Shown here in pieces: positions 56,159-64,000 of a stretch of 64,000 nucleotides of DNA. Below the pieces are notes generated by a model. That model was not told the origin of the DNA. It was given only the letters and a program-made list of their open reading frames with translations, and searched no databases. Made by a program: the position numbers and the translations under genes. This stretch comes from CAVSWT01 sp963746735 (GTDB taxonomy: Bacteria > Bacteroidota > Ignavibacteria > Ignavibacteriales > Ignavibacteriaceae): the NCBI GenBank assembly GCA_963746735.1, contig CAVVCO010000033.1:10328-74327 (forward strand), written 5' to 3'. The first letter of the stretch is position 1. Every line of letters starts with the position of its first letter.

Positions 56159-56572
56159 ATGGATAAGAAAAAAATATTATTAGTTGATGACGATATAGAT
56201 CTGCTTGAACAAAACAAGCTGCAGCTTGAGGCTAAAGGTTATGAAGTTGTTATCGCATCAAACGCAGATCAAGGATGGCAATTATTTTTAAGAGAAAACC
56301 CTGATGCTGCTGTAGTTGATTTAATAATGGAAGAACATGATTCCGGTTTTATTCTCAGCTACAAAATTAAAAAAGACAGCCACGGCAAGAATATCCCTGT
56401 TTATATTTTAACTTCTGCTACATACATAACTGGCTACAAGTTTGGAGCTTCAACAGACGAGGAAAAAGAATGGATACGCTGCGATGAAATGATAAATAAG
56501 CCTGTTGTAATTGAGGAACTCATTCAGAAAATTGAAAATTATTATTTAACTCATAGCACGGAAACAAATTAA
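56159..56572 (+). CDS. Single-domain response regulator
   Basis: The 137-residue protein is a receiver only: acidic pocket VDDD, phospho-acceptor Asp in VVDLIMEE, conserved lysine in INKP. The loop after the acceptor reads EEHDSGF and is nearly shared with the receiver at 58146 (NEPDDGF), an uncommon feature suggesting a common origin. It starts 11 bases after the sensory hydrogenase-kinase gene and ends just before the REC-PAS-kinase. It is likely the first phosphate acceptor in a relay. Confidence 0.88.
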   Translation: MDKKKILLVDDDIDLLEQNKLQLEAKGYEVVIASNADQGWQLFLRENPDAAVVDLIMEEHDSGFILSYKIKKDSHGKNIPVYILTSATYITGYKFGASTDEEKEWIRCDEMINKPVVIEELIQKIENYYLTHSTETN

Positions 56573-56576
56573 CGGT

Positions 56577-58097
56577 TTGATAAAGCTTACAGAAACATAT
56601 AACGATATAAAAGCTAAAGTATTAATTGTAGATGATGAAAAAGGGCTTCGCCTAGGCACAAAAAGGCTGCTGGAGCGCGAAGGGTATGATGTTCAAACTG
56701 CTGAAAACGGTACTGAAGGAATTGAGATTGGAACCGGTAGTGAGTTTGACTTTGCAATTATTGATTTAAAGATGCCTGATATTGATGGAATTTCTGTCCT
56801 AAAAAAAATTCTTGAAAAGTATCCCAACACTATCTGCTTTATTGCTACGGCATATGCCAGTTACGATACAGCAATTGAATCGACTAAAACAGGTGCCTTC
56901 AGCTATATACCAAAACCTTTTACACCTGAAGAACTGCTGGAAAATCTGCAGAGAGGTTATGATAAACGGCAATTAACATTAGAAGCAGAAAAATTAAAAA
57001 TGGAGAGGGAAGATAAGCTTCTTGAAATTGCTTTTGAAAAAACACGGCTTAATACAATTATAAATTCTATTTCCGATGGTGTGCTGGTTGTAAATAAAGA
57101 AGGTGAGACAGTACTTTTTAATCCTGCTGCTTTAAAATATCTTGAACTGAATGAAATTAAGATTGAAGAAAATATTATTGATAAGCTTCATCCGAAGATA
57201 GCTGGAATAATTAATAAATTTCTTTTAACAAAAGAGCAAACAGTAAAATCTTTTTCTGTGCAAATTGAATTAAAGGCGAATCATGAACTTTTTATTGAAG
57301 CAACTGCCTCTTCTGTGGCGCACCCTAACGGTTCTTTAGCCGGAGTCGTAGTTGTTTTAAAAGACATTTCAGAATTAAAAAAGATAGAGTTTCTGAAATC
57401 ACAATTTGTTTCGATGGTATCGCATGAGCTTAAAGCACCTATTGCCGCAGTATACGGCTATTTGAAACTGCTCAATGATGATAACATTCCGCTTCAGCAA
57501 AGTGAAAAGAAAAGATTCTTAGAAAGGTCGCAATTAAGGCTTGATGGATTGCTGAAGATGGTTAACGACCTACTGGATATTTCAAGAATTGAAATGAAAA
57601 GTGTTCAAAGAGAAATTAAAGATATTAACGTCAAAGAAGTAATTGAGGGATTAATTGAACTGCTCAACTTTGAAATAAAGGCTAAGAATATTTCAATTAA
57701 AATACAGGCAAATGTTCAACCGCAAACGCTTAAAGCCGACAGTGAAGAGATTAACCAGTTGTTTACAAATCTTATAAGTAATGCGATTAAATACAATAAG
57801 CAAGATGGAGAAATAAATATCAATTTAGATTCAAATGATTCTTACATGATAGTTGAAGTTGAAGATACTGGAATAGGGCTAAAACCAAATGAAAAAGAAA
57901 AACTTTTTAATGAGTTCTTCAGGGCGAAAAATGAATTAACAAAAAATATTAGTGGAACCGGCCTGGGCCTATCAATCGTTAAAAGAATAGTTGATTCATA
58001 CTCAGGTAAAATTGAAGTTGAAAGTGAATTTAATAAGGGAACAAAAATAAAAGTTTATTTGCCTTTTCTTTATAAAAAGAAAAACAAGGCTGAATAA
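56577..58097 (+). CDS. Receiver-PAS-histidine kinase hybrid
   Basis: The 506-residue cytoplasmic protein has an N-terminal receiver (D63 in IIDLKMPDIDG), a coiled linker, a PAS domain (about 150-270, NSISDGVLVVNKEG), HisKA (SMVSHELKAPIA) and an ATPase domain with G1 DTGIGL and G2 GTGLGL. The start is TTG at 56577 without a strong ribosome-binding site, 4 bases after the previous stop, so coupling is likely. An N-terminal receiver lets it take phosphate from another kinase before acting on its own target. It belongs to the sensory cassette between the two hydrogenases. Confidence 0.9.
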   Translation: MIKLTETYNDIKAKVLIVDDEKGLRLGTKRLLEREGYDVQTAENGTEGIEIGTGSEFDFAIIDLKMPDIDGISVLKKILEKYPNTICFIATAYASYDTAIESTKTGAFSYIPKPFTPEELLENLQRGYDKRQLTLEAEKLKMEREDKLLEIAFEKTRLNTIINSISDGVLVVNKEGETVLFNPAALKYLELNEIKIEENIIDKLHPKIAGIINKFLLTKEQTVKSFSVQIELKANHELFIEATASSVAHPNGSLAGVVVVLKDISELKKIEFLKSQFVSMVSHELKAPIAAVYGYLKLLNDDNIPLQQSEKKRFLERSQLRLDGLLKMVNDLLDISRIEMKSVQREIKDINVKEVIEGLIELLNFEIKAKNISIKIQANVQPQTLKADSEEINQLFTNLISNAIKYNKQDGEININLDSNDSYMIVEVEDTGIGLKPNEKEKLFNEFFRAKNELTKNISGTGLGLSIVKRIVDSYSGKIEVESEFNKGTKIKVYLPFLYKKKNKAE

Positions 58098-58145
58098 AAG
58101 CATGATTAATTAACTTCATTTAATAATAAATAGTTGGGGTATAGC

Positions 58146-58526
58146 ATGTTTAAAATAGCGATAATTGATGATGATCCCGATATAATTGATGCCAGCAGAT
58201 TAGTACTTACATCAAAAGGTTATGAAGTGATTTCTGCAACCAATCCCATCGACGGATACCAGATGGTGAAGGATAAATCACCCGATTTAATCATCCTGGA
58301 TGTAATGATGAATGAACCGGATGATGGATTCTTTCTTGCTCAAAAATTCAGGAAAGAAAATATTAGCACTCCAATCCTCATGTACACTTCTGTTTCAAAA
58401 GCTATCGGGATTGATTTTGGCGTAAGTGAAATTGTTCCGGTTGACGACTTTGTTGAAAAGCCAATTTCACCTGAAGAGTTAATTCAAAAGGTTGAGAAAC
58501 TATTACACGTAAAGCAGGAGGGATGA
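58146..58526 (+). CDS. Single-domain response regulator
   Basis: ATG 58146 follows a GGGG box; an in-frame TTG 12 bases earlier is less likely. The receiver has IDDDPDI at the acidic pocket, the phospho-acceptor Asp in LDVMMNEPDDGF and lysine in VEKPISP, and no output domain. It overlaps the Shine-Dalgarno region of the next gene and its stop is 1 base before the NuoE-like start, so it is translated with the second hydrogenase set. It shares the unusual D-x-GF loop with the receiver at 56159. Confidence 0.88.
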   Translation: MFKIAIIDDDPDIIDASRLVLTSKGYEVISATNPIDGYQMVKDKSPDLIILDVMMNEPDDGFFLAQKFRKENISTPILMYTSVSKAIGIDFGVSEIVPVDDFVEKPISPEELIQKVEKLLHVKQEG

Positions 58527-58527
58527 A

Positions 58528-59001
58528 ATGTTAGTTTTAGAAAAAAATGCTCTATCAAATGAAATAGAAGAATTGGTAAAAACTTACGGCAGTCAGCGTT
58601 CTTCTCTCTTGCAAATACTTCAGGCAATTCAGCGGAAGCATAAATATGTCTCCGATTTTGCACAGCAAGAAGTTGCAAGATTTATGAATATTCATCCTGT
58701 TGAAGTTTACAGTGTAATTTCTTTTTATACTTTTCTTCACTCAAAACCTCAGGGCAGAAATATTGTTAGACTTTGCCAAACAATCTCCTGCGATATGCAA
58801 AATAAAGAAAGCGTAAAGTCGGCAATAGAAAGGGAGCTGGGAATAAAGTTTGGAGAAACTACGAAAGATAACCGCATTACCCTGGAATTCACTAATTGTC
58901 TTGGTATGTGTGATCAAGGGCCTGCCATGATTATAAACGAAAGGGTTTATACCAGGCTTGATCCGGAAAAAGCAGTAAAAATTTTAAGTGAAATAAAATA
59001 G
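58528..59001 (+). CDS. hydC: NuoE-like [2Fe-2S] subunit, set 2
   Basis: The 157-residue thioredoxin-like protein has the [2Fe-2S] ligands C-x4-C (CQTISC) and C-x3-C (CLGMC). The overall length and helical N-terminus are typical of NuoE/HydC. AGGAGG stands just before the ATG. It is clearly diverged from the set 1 subunit at 49793, so the two sets are old duplicates or independently acquired and not a recent tandem copy. Confidence 0.93.
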   Translation: MLVLEKNALSNEIEELVKTYGSQRSSLLQILQAIQRKHKYVSDFAQQEVARFMNIHPVEVYSVISFYTFLHSKPQGRNIVRLCQTISCDMQNKESVKSAIERELGIKFGETTKDNRITLEFTNCLGMCDQGPAMIINERVYTRLDPEKAVKILSEIK

Positions 59002-59010
59002 GAATATAAA

Positions 59011-60234
59011 ATGGAAGTATTAATTGATAAGCCTAAGACCAGGAGCGGACCAGTAATATTTTCGCATTACACTCCCGGTGAAGGTGTAATAAAAGCATTA
59101 AAGAATGGAAGAGAAGATATACTTTTCGAATTGAAAAATTCAGGATTAAAAGGAAGAGGCGGTGCTGGATTTCCAACCGCAACAAAATGGATGTTAACCG
59201 CCGCTTCAATTGCCAAAGAAAAATATATTGTCTGTAACGCTGATGAAGGCGAGCCAGGCACTTTTAAAGACAGGGTTCTATTATTAGAATATCCTGAATT
59301 AGTTTTTGAAGGAATGATAATAGGCGGATTTACAATCGGAGCTAAAAAAGGATTAGTTTATCTGCGCGGTGAGTATGAGTACATGTTAAAATCTTTGGAA
59401 GATTATCTGCAGATGATGCGAAATGAAAATCTTTTGGGAAATAATATTTTAGGTAAAAAAGATTTCAATTTTGATATTGAAATTAGACTTGGTTCCGGCG
59501 CTTATGTTTGCGGAGAAGAAACAGCGCTTATCGAATCACTTGAAGGCTGTCGCGGTGAACCTAGAAACCGTCCGCCTTATCCTGTTGATACCGGCTACAT
59601 GGGCTGCCCGACGGTTGTGAACAATGTTGAAACTCTTGCTTCTGTTCCTCATATAATTACAAAAGGTGGCGATTGGTTTAAAGAACATGGAACAAATAAA
59701 TCAACCGGTTCAAAATTATTTTCCGTTTCAGGCGATTGTGAAAAACCTGGGGTGTATGAACTTCCATGGGGAACAACTGTTAACGAACTCTTAAAAATTG
59801 TTGAAGCCAAAAATACAAAAGCAGTTCAAGTTGGCGGTGCTTCAGGAAGCTGTTTGCCGAAATCTCAGTTCGATAGAAAATTAGCTTATGAAGATGCAGC
59901 AACCGGCGGTTCAATCATGATTTTCAACGAAAGCAGGAACATGCTTAAAGTTCTTAAAAACTTTATGGAGTTTTTTGTTGAAGAATCCTGTGGACAATGC
60001 ACTCCTTGCAGAATTGGAAATACAAAATTGCTAGAAGGAGTCGAAATGATTGAAAAGGGTAATTTCACTTTTTCTTACATCAATAATTTAAAAGAGCTTG
60101 GAAGAACAATGCAGGTAGCTTCTAAGTGCGGACTTGGGCAATCAAGTCCTAATTCATTTATTTCAATACTGGAAAATTTTAAAGATGAAATTTTCAAATC
60201 GAACGGGAAGGGAGGCGCAAATGGGAAAGCGTGA
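59011..60234 (+). CDS. hydB: NuoF-like flavoprotein subunit, set 2, short form
   Basis: The 407-residue protein holds only the NuoF core: GLKGRGGAGFPTATKW, VCNADEGEPGTF (FMN/NADH site), GEETALIESLEG and the [4Fe-4S] site CGQCTPC plus the later cysteine in KCGLGQ. The N-terminal [2Fe-2S] domain and the C-terminal two-cluster ferredoxin of the set 1 subunit are both absent. It resembles the short flavin subunits of NADH-dependent hydrogenases that are not thought to bifurcate, but this is inference. The end overlaps the catalytic-subunit gene by 14 bases. The frame is intact. Confidence 0.93.
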   Translation: MEVLIDKPKTRSGPVIFSHYTPGEGVIKALKNGREDILFELKNSGLKGRGGAGFPTATKWMLTAASIAKEKYIVCNADEGEPGTFKDRVLLLEYPELVFEGMIIGGFTIGAKKGLVYLRGEYEYMLKSLEDYLQMMRNENLLGNNILGKKDFNFDIEIRLGSGAYVCGEETALIESLEGCRGEPRNRPPYPVDTGYMGCPTVVNNVETLASVPHIITKGGDWFKEHGTNKSTGSKLFSVSGDCEKPGVYELPWGTTVNELLKIVEAKNTKAVQVGGASGSCLPKSQFDRKLAYEDAATGGSIMIFNESRNMLKVLKNFMEFFVEESCGQCTPCRIGNTKLLEGVEMIEKGNFTFSYINNLKELGRTMQVASKCGLGQSSPNSFISILENFKDEIFKSNGKGGANGKA

Positions 60235-62098
60235 TCAATCAAGAGCACCAATAAGTCAACAGCCTTTTACAGTAGAAAAACCTGAAGACACAACAATGAT
60301 CGGCGGTACTGTTACCGTTCAAATAAATGAAAAGAAAGTTTCGGTTCCTTTAGGTACGACTATTTTGGAAGCATGTAAACAAAATCAAATTCATATTCCA
60401 ACTTTGTGTCATCATCCCGATCTTTGCATTGCCGGTGTATGCCGTATTTGCGTTGTTGATGTTGAAGGAATGCGCACATTGCAAACTGCCTGTTCGTATC
60501 CGATAACTTCGCCAATTAAAATTCATACTTCAACTCCAATGGTTCGAAAAGCAAGAAGGCATATAATTGATCTTCTTTTAAGTGAACATTACGGAGAATG
60601 TTATTCATGTTTTAGAAACGGTAATTGTGAATTACAGTCGTTAGCAAAAGAATATGGAGTTGATAGTTATACCTTTGGCCATGTTGAAAAACCACGATAT
60701 GAAACAGATAAATCTTCTGCATCAGTTGTTAGAGATATGAGTAAGTGTGTTTTATGTAAACGCTGCGTAAGAACCTGTATTGATCTTCAGGAAGTTGGAG
60801 TACTCGAAGCTATAGACCGTGGACATGAAACCCACATCGGGACATTTTTAGATAAATCATTAGCTGAAGTAATTTGTATTAATTGCGGACAATGTATAAA
60901 CAGATGTCCAACCGGTGCTTTAAGAGCAAACGATCCTTCCGATGAAATTTGGGCTGCAATAGATGATCCTAAAAAGCATGTAGTAATTCAAACCGCTCCA
61001 TCACCGCGTGCCGCAATTGGCGAAGAGTTTGGTTATGAAGCCGGCAAATCTTTTACTGGTGAAATGAACACTGCTTTAAGAAGAATAGGATTCGATAAAG
61101 TATTCGATACTAACTTCACTGCCGACTTAACAATAATGGAAGAAGGAACCGAATTATTAAACAGGTTGAAAAAAGCTTTGGTTGATAAAGATGAATCAGT
61201 TAAGCTGCCGCAGTTTACTTCATGTTCTCCTGGCTGGGTAAAATTTATTGAACATTTTTATCCTGAATATTTAGATTACCTTTCAACAGCAAAATCACCG
61301 CAGCAGATGTTTGGTGCAGTTATAAAAACTTTCTATGCTAGAGAAGAAAATATCGATCCGGCTGATATTGTTACAGTTGCTTTGATGCCTTGCTCAGCAA
61401 AGAAGTTTGAATGCAACCGTCCTGAAATGGTTGACTCAGGATTTAAAGATGTTGACTATGGATTAACAACCCGTGAAATGGCAAAGATGATTAAAGAAGC
61501 TGGAATCTATTTACCGGAAATGCCGAAGTCGCATTTTGATGATCCGTTTGGTGATGCCTCAGGTGCGGGGTTGATATTCGGTGCAACCGGCGGCGTTATG
61601 GAAGCTGCATTAAGAACAGCTTACGAACTCGTTACAGGAAGGCAGGTTCCATTTGAAAATTTAGTTATCGAACCTTGCCGTGGATTTGAAGGAGTTAAGC
61701 AAGCTTCTGTTAAACTAGAAAACTGTGTCCCAGAATATAAATTTCTTGAAGGTGTGGAATTAAAATTTGTAGTGGCACATGGAACGGCTAATGCTAAAAA
61801 AGTTATGGAAATGTTACGAAACGGCGAACTAAGTGATGTTCATTTTGTTGAGATAATGGCTTGTCCCGGCGGATGTCTTGGCGGCGGCGGACAGCCTATT
61901 CCAACCTCTGAAGAAATAAGAAAGAAACGTGCGCAGGCAATTTACGCTGAGGAAGAATCATTACCGATTAGAAAATCTCATGACAATCCTCATGTAAAAT
62001 ATATCTATGAGAAGTTTTTAACAGACGGCCCATGCAGCGAACTTTCACATAAATTATTGCATACTCATTACACAAAGCGCGGTAAATTTATTTCCTAA
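60221..62098 (+). CDS. hydA: [FeFe] hydrogenase catalytic subunit, set 2
   Basis: ATG 60221 with GGAGG 5 bases upstream is chosen. The 625-residue protein has the [2Fe-2S] domain (residues about 30-105), the His/Cys cluster region, two ferredoxin motifs and the H-cluster domain. L2 (MPCSAKKFE, C391) and L3 (CPGGCLGGGG) are canonical, but L1 reads TSCSPGW with Ser at position 336, where the set 1 protein has the H-cluster ligand cysteine. The neighbouring cysteine C335 is kept. It should still be active if the family tolerates this substitution, but this needs testing. It is the last hydrogenase gene of the operon. Confidence 0.94.
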   Translation: MGKRDQSRAPISQQPFTVEKPEDTTMIGGTVTVQINEKKVSVPLGTTILEACKQNQIHIPTLCHHPDLCIAGVCRICVVDVEGMRTLQTACSYPITSPIKIHTSTPMVRKARRHIIDLLLSEHYGECYSCFRNGNCELQSLAKEYGVDSYTFGHVEKPRYETDKSSASVVRDMSKCVLCKRCVRTCIDLQEVGVLEAIDRGHETHIGTFLDKSLAEVICINCGQCINRCPTGALRANDPSDEIWAAIDDPKKHVVIQTAPSPRAAIGEEFGYEAGKSFTGEMNTALRRIGFDKVFDTNFTADLTIMEEGTELLNRLKKALVDKDESVKLPQFTSCSPGWVKFIEHFYPEYLDYLSTAKSPQQMFGAVIKTFYAREENIDPADIVTVALMPCSAKKFECNRPEMVDSGFKDVDYGLTTREMAKMIKEAGIYLPEMPKSHFDDPFGDASGAGLIFGATGGVMEAALRTAYELVTGRQVPFENLVIEPCRGFEGVKQASVKLENCVPEYKFLEGVELKFVVAHGTANAKKVMEMLRNGELSDVHFVEIMACPGGCLGGGGQPIPTSEEIRKKRAQAIYAEEESLPIRKSHDNPHVKYIYEKFLTDGPCSELSHKLLHTHYTKRGKFIS

Positions 62099-62148
62099 AA
62101 GAAGATAAATTTTATTACATTGTTGCAGTTATATTTTAATTAAATGGA

Positions 62149-62268
62149 GGCGATTAAAAATCATTTTAAGTGGGTCGAGTATGAATTCTGTCAGTCTGAG
62201 TTTGTCGCAGACTGACAATCCACACTTCGACAAGCTCAGTGTGACATAATGATTTATTTTTAATCGCC
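62149..62268. repeat. REP-like double hairpin enclosed by a terminator-type inverted repeat
   Basis: Outer arms GGCGATTAAAAATCATT (62149-62165) and AATGATTTATTTTTAATCGCC (62248-62268) are complementary apart from a three-base gap. Between them lie two hairpins, CAGTCTG...CAGACTG (62191-62213) and CACACT...AGTGTG (about 62221-62243), each with a CTGAG/TTGTCG-type core. This type of core is a common intergenic repeat in Bacteroidetes and relatives. The repeat looks inserted into the loop of an older terminator. Confidence 0.65.
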
Positions 62269-62334
62269 CCAAATATTTTCAGACTTTTTTTATTGTTATT
62301 AATTACTGAATAGAAAAATGTCTGGGGGAAAATA

Positions 62335-63798
62335 ATGATAAATTTAATACCATCTTGGGCAACTCATTACGAAGCCTTTTGGGAAACCATCCGCCGAAGA
62401 AACTTATGGTTTATTAAGCTAAGATACGGTGCAGTTTTAATGTTGACTGTGTTTATTGTTTTAACAGAGTGGTTTTTTGAATTCGATTATTCAAGAATTC
62501 AACTTAGTGCTCTAATAATAATTACTTCTTCAATTTTAATATATAACATTATTCTAAACTGGGTAAGGAAATTTCTTAAATGCGGTCCAGAAGGATTTAA
62601 TCCGCTTCACTTTTCTCTTGTGCAAATGCTGCTGGATTTGATTGCCCTTTCATTTTTAATCTACTTTACAGGCGGAATTGAAACTCCATTATATATGCTT
62701 TTCATTTTTCACATGGTAATAGGAAGCTTGATTTTACCGGGCTTTATTATTTATTCAATTGCCGGCTTTGTAATTATTCTTTTTTCCACTATAGTAATCG
62801 GCAACTATATGCAGCTAATTCCATTATATCACATTCAGGGTTTGCAGGATTACTATCTAACAAACAATTTAAAATATTTGGTTTTTGTTATATCAACTTT
62901 TTCATTTGTAATGTTAATAAGTGTACTGCTTGTAAATAGGATAACTCAACAATTATATAAACTGGAAGAAAAACTTTATGATTCGTTAGAGCGGCTTAAA
63001 AAAGCCGAAAAGGAAAAACAAAAATATGTTATGGCCGTTATGCATGAAATCAAATCTCCGCTTGCTGCCATGCAAGCTTATATTGAAATAATATTGGATA
63101 AATATGTCGGCCCTATTTCTAAAATGGTTGAAGACAAATTATTAAGAGCAAAAATCAGAGGCAGAGATGCTATTGAGCTGACAAATAATATTTTAAAGAT
63201 TTCAAGATTAAGATTACTCGATGAAATTGCAACAGAAAAGGTGGACTTGCAGCAGTTGCTCCTTTCCATCTACAAAAAGCAAAAAGTACATATTAAAGAA
63301 AAAAATATTAAGCTTGACATTATAGATAAAAGAATATCAAAAGACGATATTAATGGAGACAAATTTTTATTAGAGATTGCATTATCCAATTTAATCGGGA
63401 ATGCTTTAAAATATACGGGCTGTGAAGGAAAAATTTTAGTTACACTATGCACTGATGATAAAAACACTTGCCTTAAAATTTGCGATAACGGAATCGGCAT
63501 TCCTCAAAAGGATATTCAAAATATTTTTAATGATTTTTACAGAGCATCAAATATCAAAGAGAAAATGATTGAAGGAACCGGACTGGGTCTTTCGATTGTT
63601 AAACAAATTATTGAACGTCATGGGGGAAAAATATCTGTGGAATCACCTTCAGAATTAGCATCGGAAAATAAGCCGGGCACTTGTTTTACCATAACTATTC
63701 CGCTGAATAAAAATAGAAGTGAATTTCGACTTAATGGTCGAAGCAATCGCCTTAATAGTCGCTGCACTACTATTATTGAATTATTTCCATCCAAATAA
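62335..63798 (+). CDS. RegB-like membrane histidine kinase
   Basis: The 487-residue protein has about six N-terminal helices, with FTGGIETPLY at residues 111-120. The position and pattern resemble the quinone-binding GG-x3-P region of RegB/PrrB/ActS redox sensors. HisKA has phospho-acceptor H237 in MHEIKSPLA. N box (NLIGNALKY), G1 (CDNGIGI) and G2 (GTGLGL) follow. No cognate regulator follows in the window; the hydrogenase receivers upstream are candidates. The tail beyond residue about 465 is basic and not conserved. GGGGG lies close to the ATG. Confidence 0.88.
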   Translation: MINLIPSWATHYEAFWETIRRRNLWFIKLRYGAVLMLTVFIVLTEWFFEFDYSRIQLSALIIITSSILIYNIILNWVRKFLKCGPEGFNPLHFSLVQMLLDLIALSFLIYFTGGIETPLYMLFIFHMVIGSLILPGFIIYSIAGFVIILFSTIVIGNYMQLIPLYHIQGLQDYYLTNNLKYLVFVISTFSFVMLISVLLVNRITQQLYKLEEKLYDSLERLKKAEKEKQKYVMAVMHEIKSPLAAMQAYIEIILDKYVGPISKMVEDKLLRAKIRGRDAIELTNNILKISRLRLLDEIATEKVDLQQLLLSIYKKQKVHIKEKNIKLDIIDKRISKDDINGDKFLLEIALSNLIGNALKYTGCEGKILVTLCTDDKNTCLKICDNGIGIPQKDIQNIFNDFYRASNIKEKMIEGTGLGLSIVKQIIERHGGKISVESPSELASENKPGTCFTITIPLNKNRSEFRLNGRSNRLNSRCTTIIELFPSK

Positions 63799-63859
63799 TA
63801 AAAAAAACAAACACTTTTACTGGCACTTACTTTGAAATTTAATAGTCGGAGGAACAATC

Positions 63860-64000
63860 ATGAAATATATAATAACACTTATTTTTAGTTTACTTTTTAT
63901 TACGACAGCTTATTCATTTGCACCGCAAGATTCAACTGCTGCAGGGCATAACGGGCAGCAAGTTAAGGAGCAAGTAAGAGCTCAGGAAAATGGTGATAAA
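63860..64000 (+). CDS. N-terminal part of an exported protein (runs off the end)
   Basis: ATG 63860 follows a GGAGG box by 6 bases. The first 20 residues are a hydrophobic signal peptide ending near AYSFA. The mature part begins with a polar stretch rich in Gln and Ala, and the gene continues beyond the window. The function cannot be told from 47 residues. Confidence 0.7.
   Translation, partial: MKYIITLIFSLLFITTAYSFAPQDSTAAGHNGQQVKEQVRAQENGDK

Noticed and set aside
1..64000. CRISPR arrays, rRNA, tRNA genes or prophage
   Set aside because: No regularly spaced repeats, no tRNA-like cloverleaf, no rRNA segments and no phage structural or integrase genes were recognised by eye; a tRNA scan would settle the tRNA question.

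Overview
This is an AT-rich window that looks like it comes from an anaerobic or facultative member of the Ignavibacteria or a related Bacteroidetes/Chlorobi lineage. The reasons are low GC, a TonB-dependent receptor with a carboxypeptidase-like regulatory domain, heme-sensor kinases, Hmc-like redox complexes and paired NADH-linked [FeFe] hydrogenases. The lineage is an inference; no rRNA gene or other phylogenetic marker was used.

Layout. 1-479 is the 3' end of hypE ([NiFe]-hydrogenase maturation). 644-10323 is a disaccharide (probably trehalose) locus: an SSS symporter facing a minus-strand operon of TonB receptor, MFS transporter, GH65 enzyme and GH37 trehalase. Three of these genes carry single-base indels. 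10647-14921 is a membrane-anchored solute-binding protein, a histidine kinase and a sigma-54 activator, apparently one sensory system. 14963-23753 holds small proteins, an OmpR/PhoR-type pair, two DMT transporters around enolase, a lipoprotein and a macrodomain protein.

24038-39759 is the most unusual part. Two divergent operons start from facing sigma-54-type promoters in a 482-bp intergenic region. The minus operon encodes a Tat-exported HybA-like ferredoxin, an NrfD-type membrane protein, a 13-heme cytochrome c, a heme-sensor histidine kinase with a zinc ribbon inserted in its ATPase domain, and two response regulators fused to GcvH-like domains. The plus operon encodes a membrane-anchored GcvH-like protein, a ferredoxin without a signal peptide, an NrfD protein and a second GcvH-like protein. 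It is followed by a second heme-sensor kinase, a sigma-54 activator, an archaemetzincin and a REC-HTH protein. None of the four GcvH-like domains has lysine at the position aligned with the lipoyl site, so they are probably not glycine-cleavage carriers.

39898-47806 is housekeeping: kbl-tdh threonine catabolism, a TerB-like protein, fumC, two unknown proteins and a GH13 debranching-type enzyme. 48357-62098 is the [FeFe]-hydrogenase region: hydF, then two NuoE/NuoF/HydA sets flanking a sensory cassette. The cassette is an H-cluster/ferredoxin/histidine-kinase fusion, two single-domain receivers and a REC-PAS-kinase. An RegB-like kinase and the start of an exported protein close the window.

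Several otherwise well-conserved genes are broken by one or a few single-base indels (about 6.0-10.3, 36.1, 45.9 and 51.0-52.0 kb). Consensus sequencing error and recent decay cannot be told apart from the sequence alone. Three kinds of REP-like intergenic palindromes are present.
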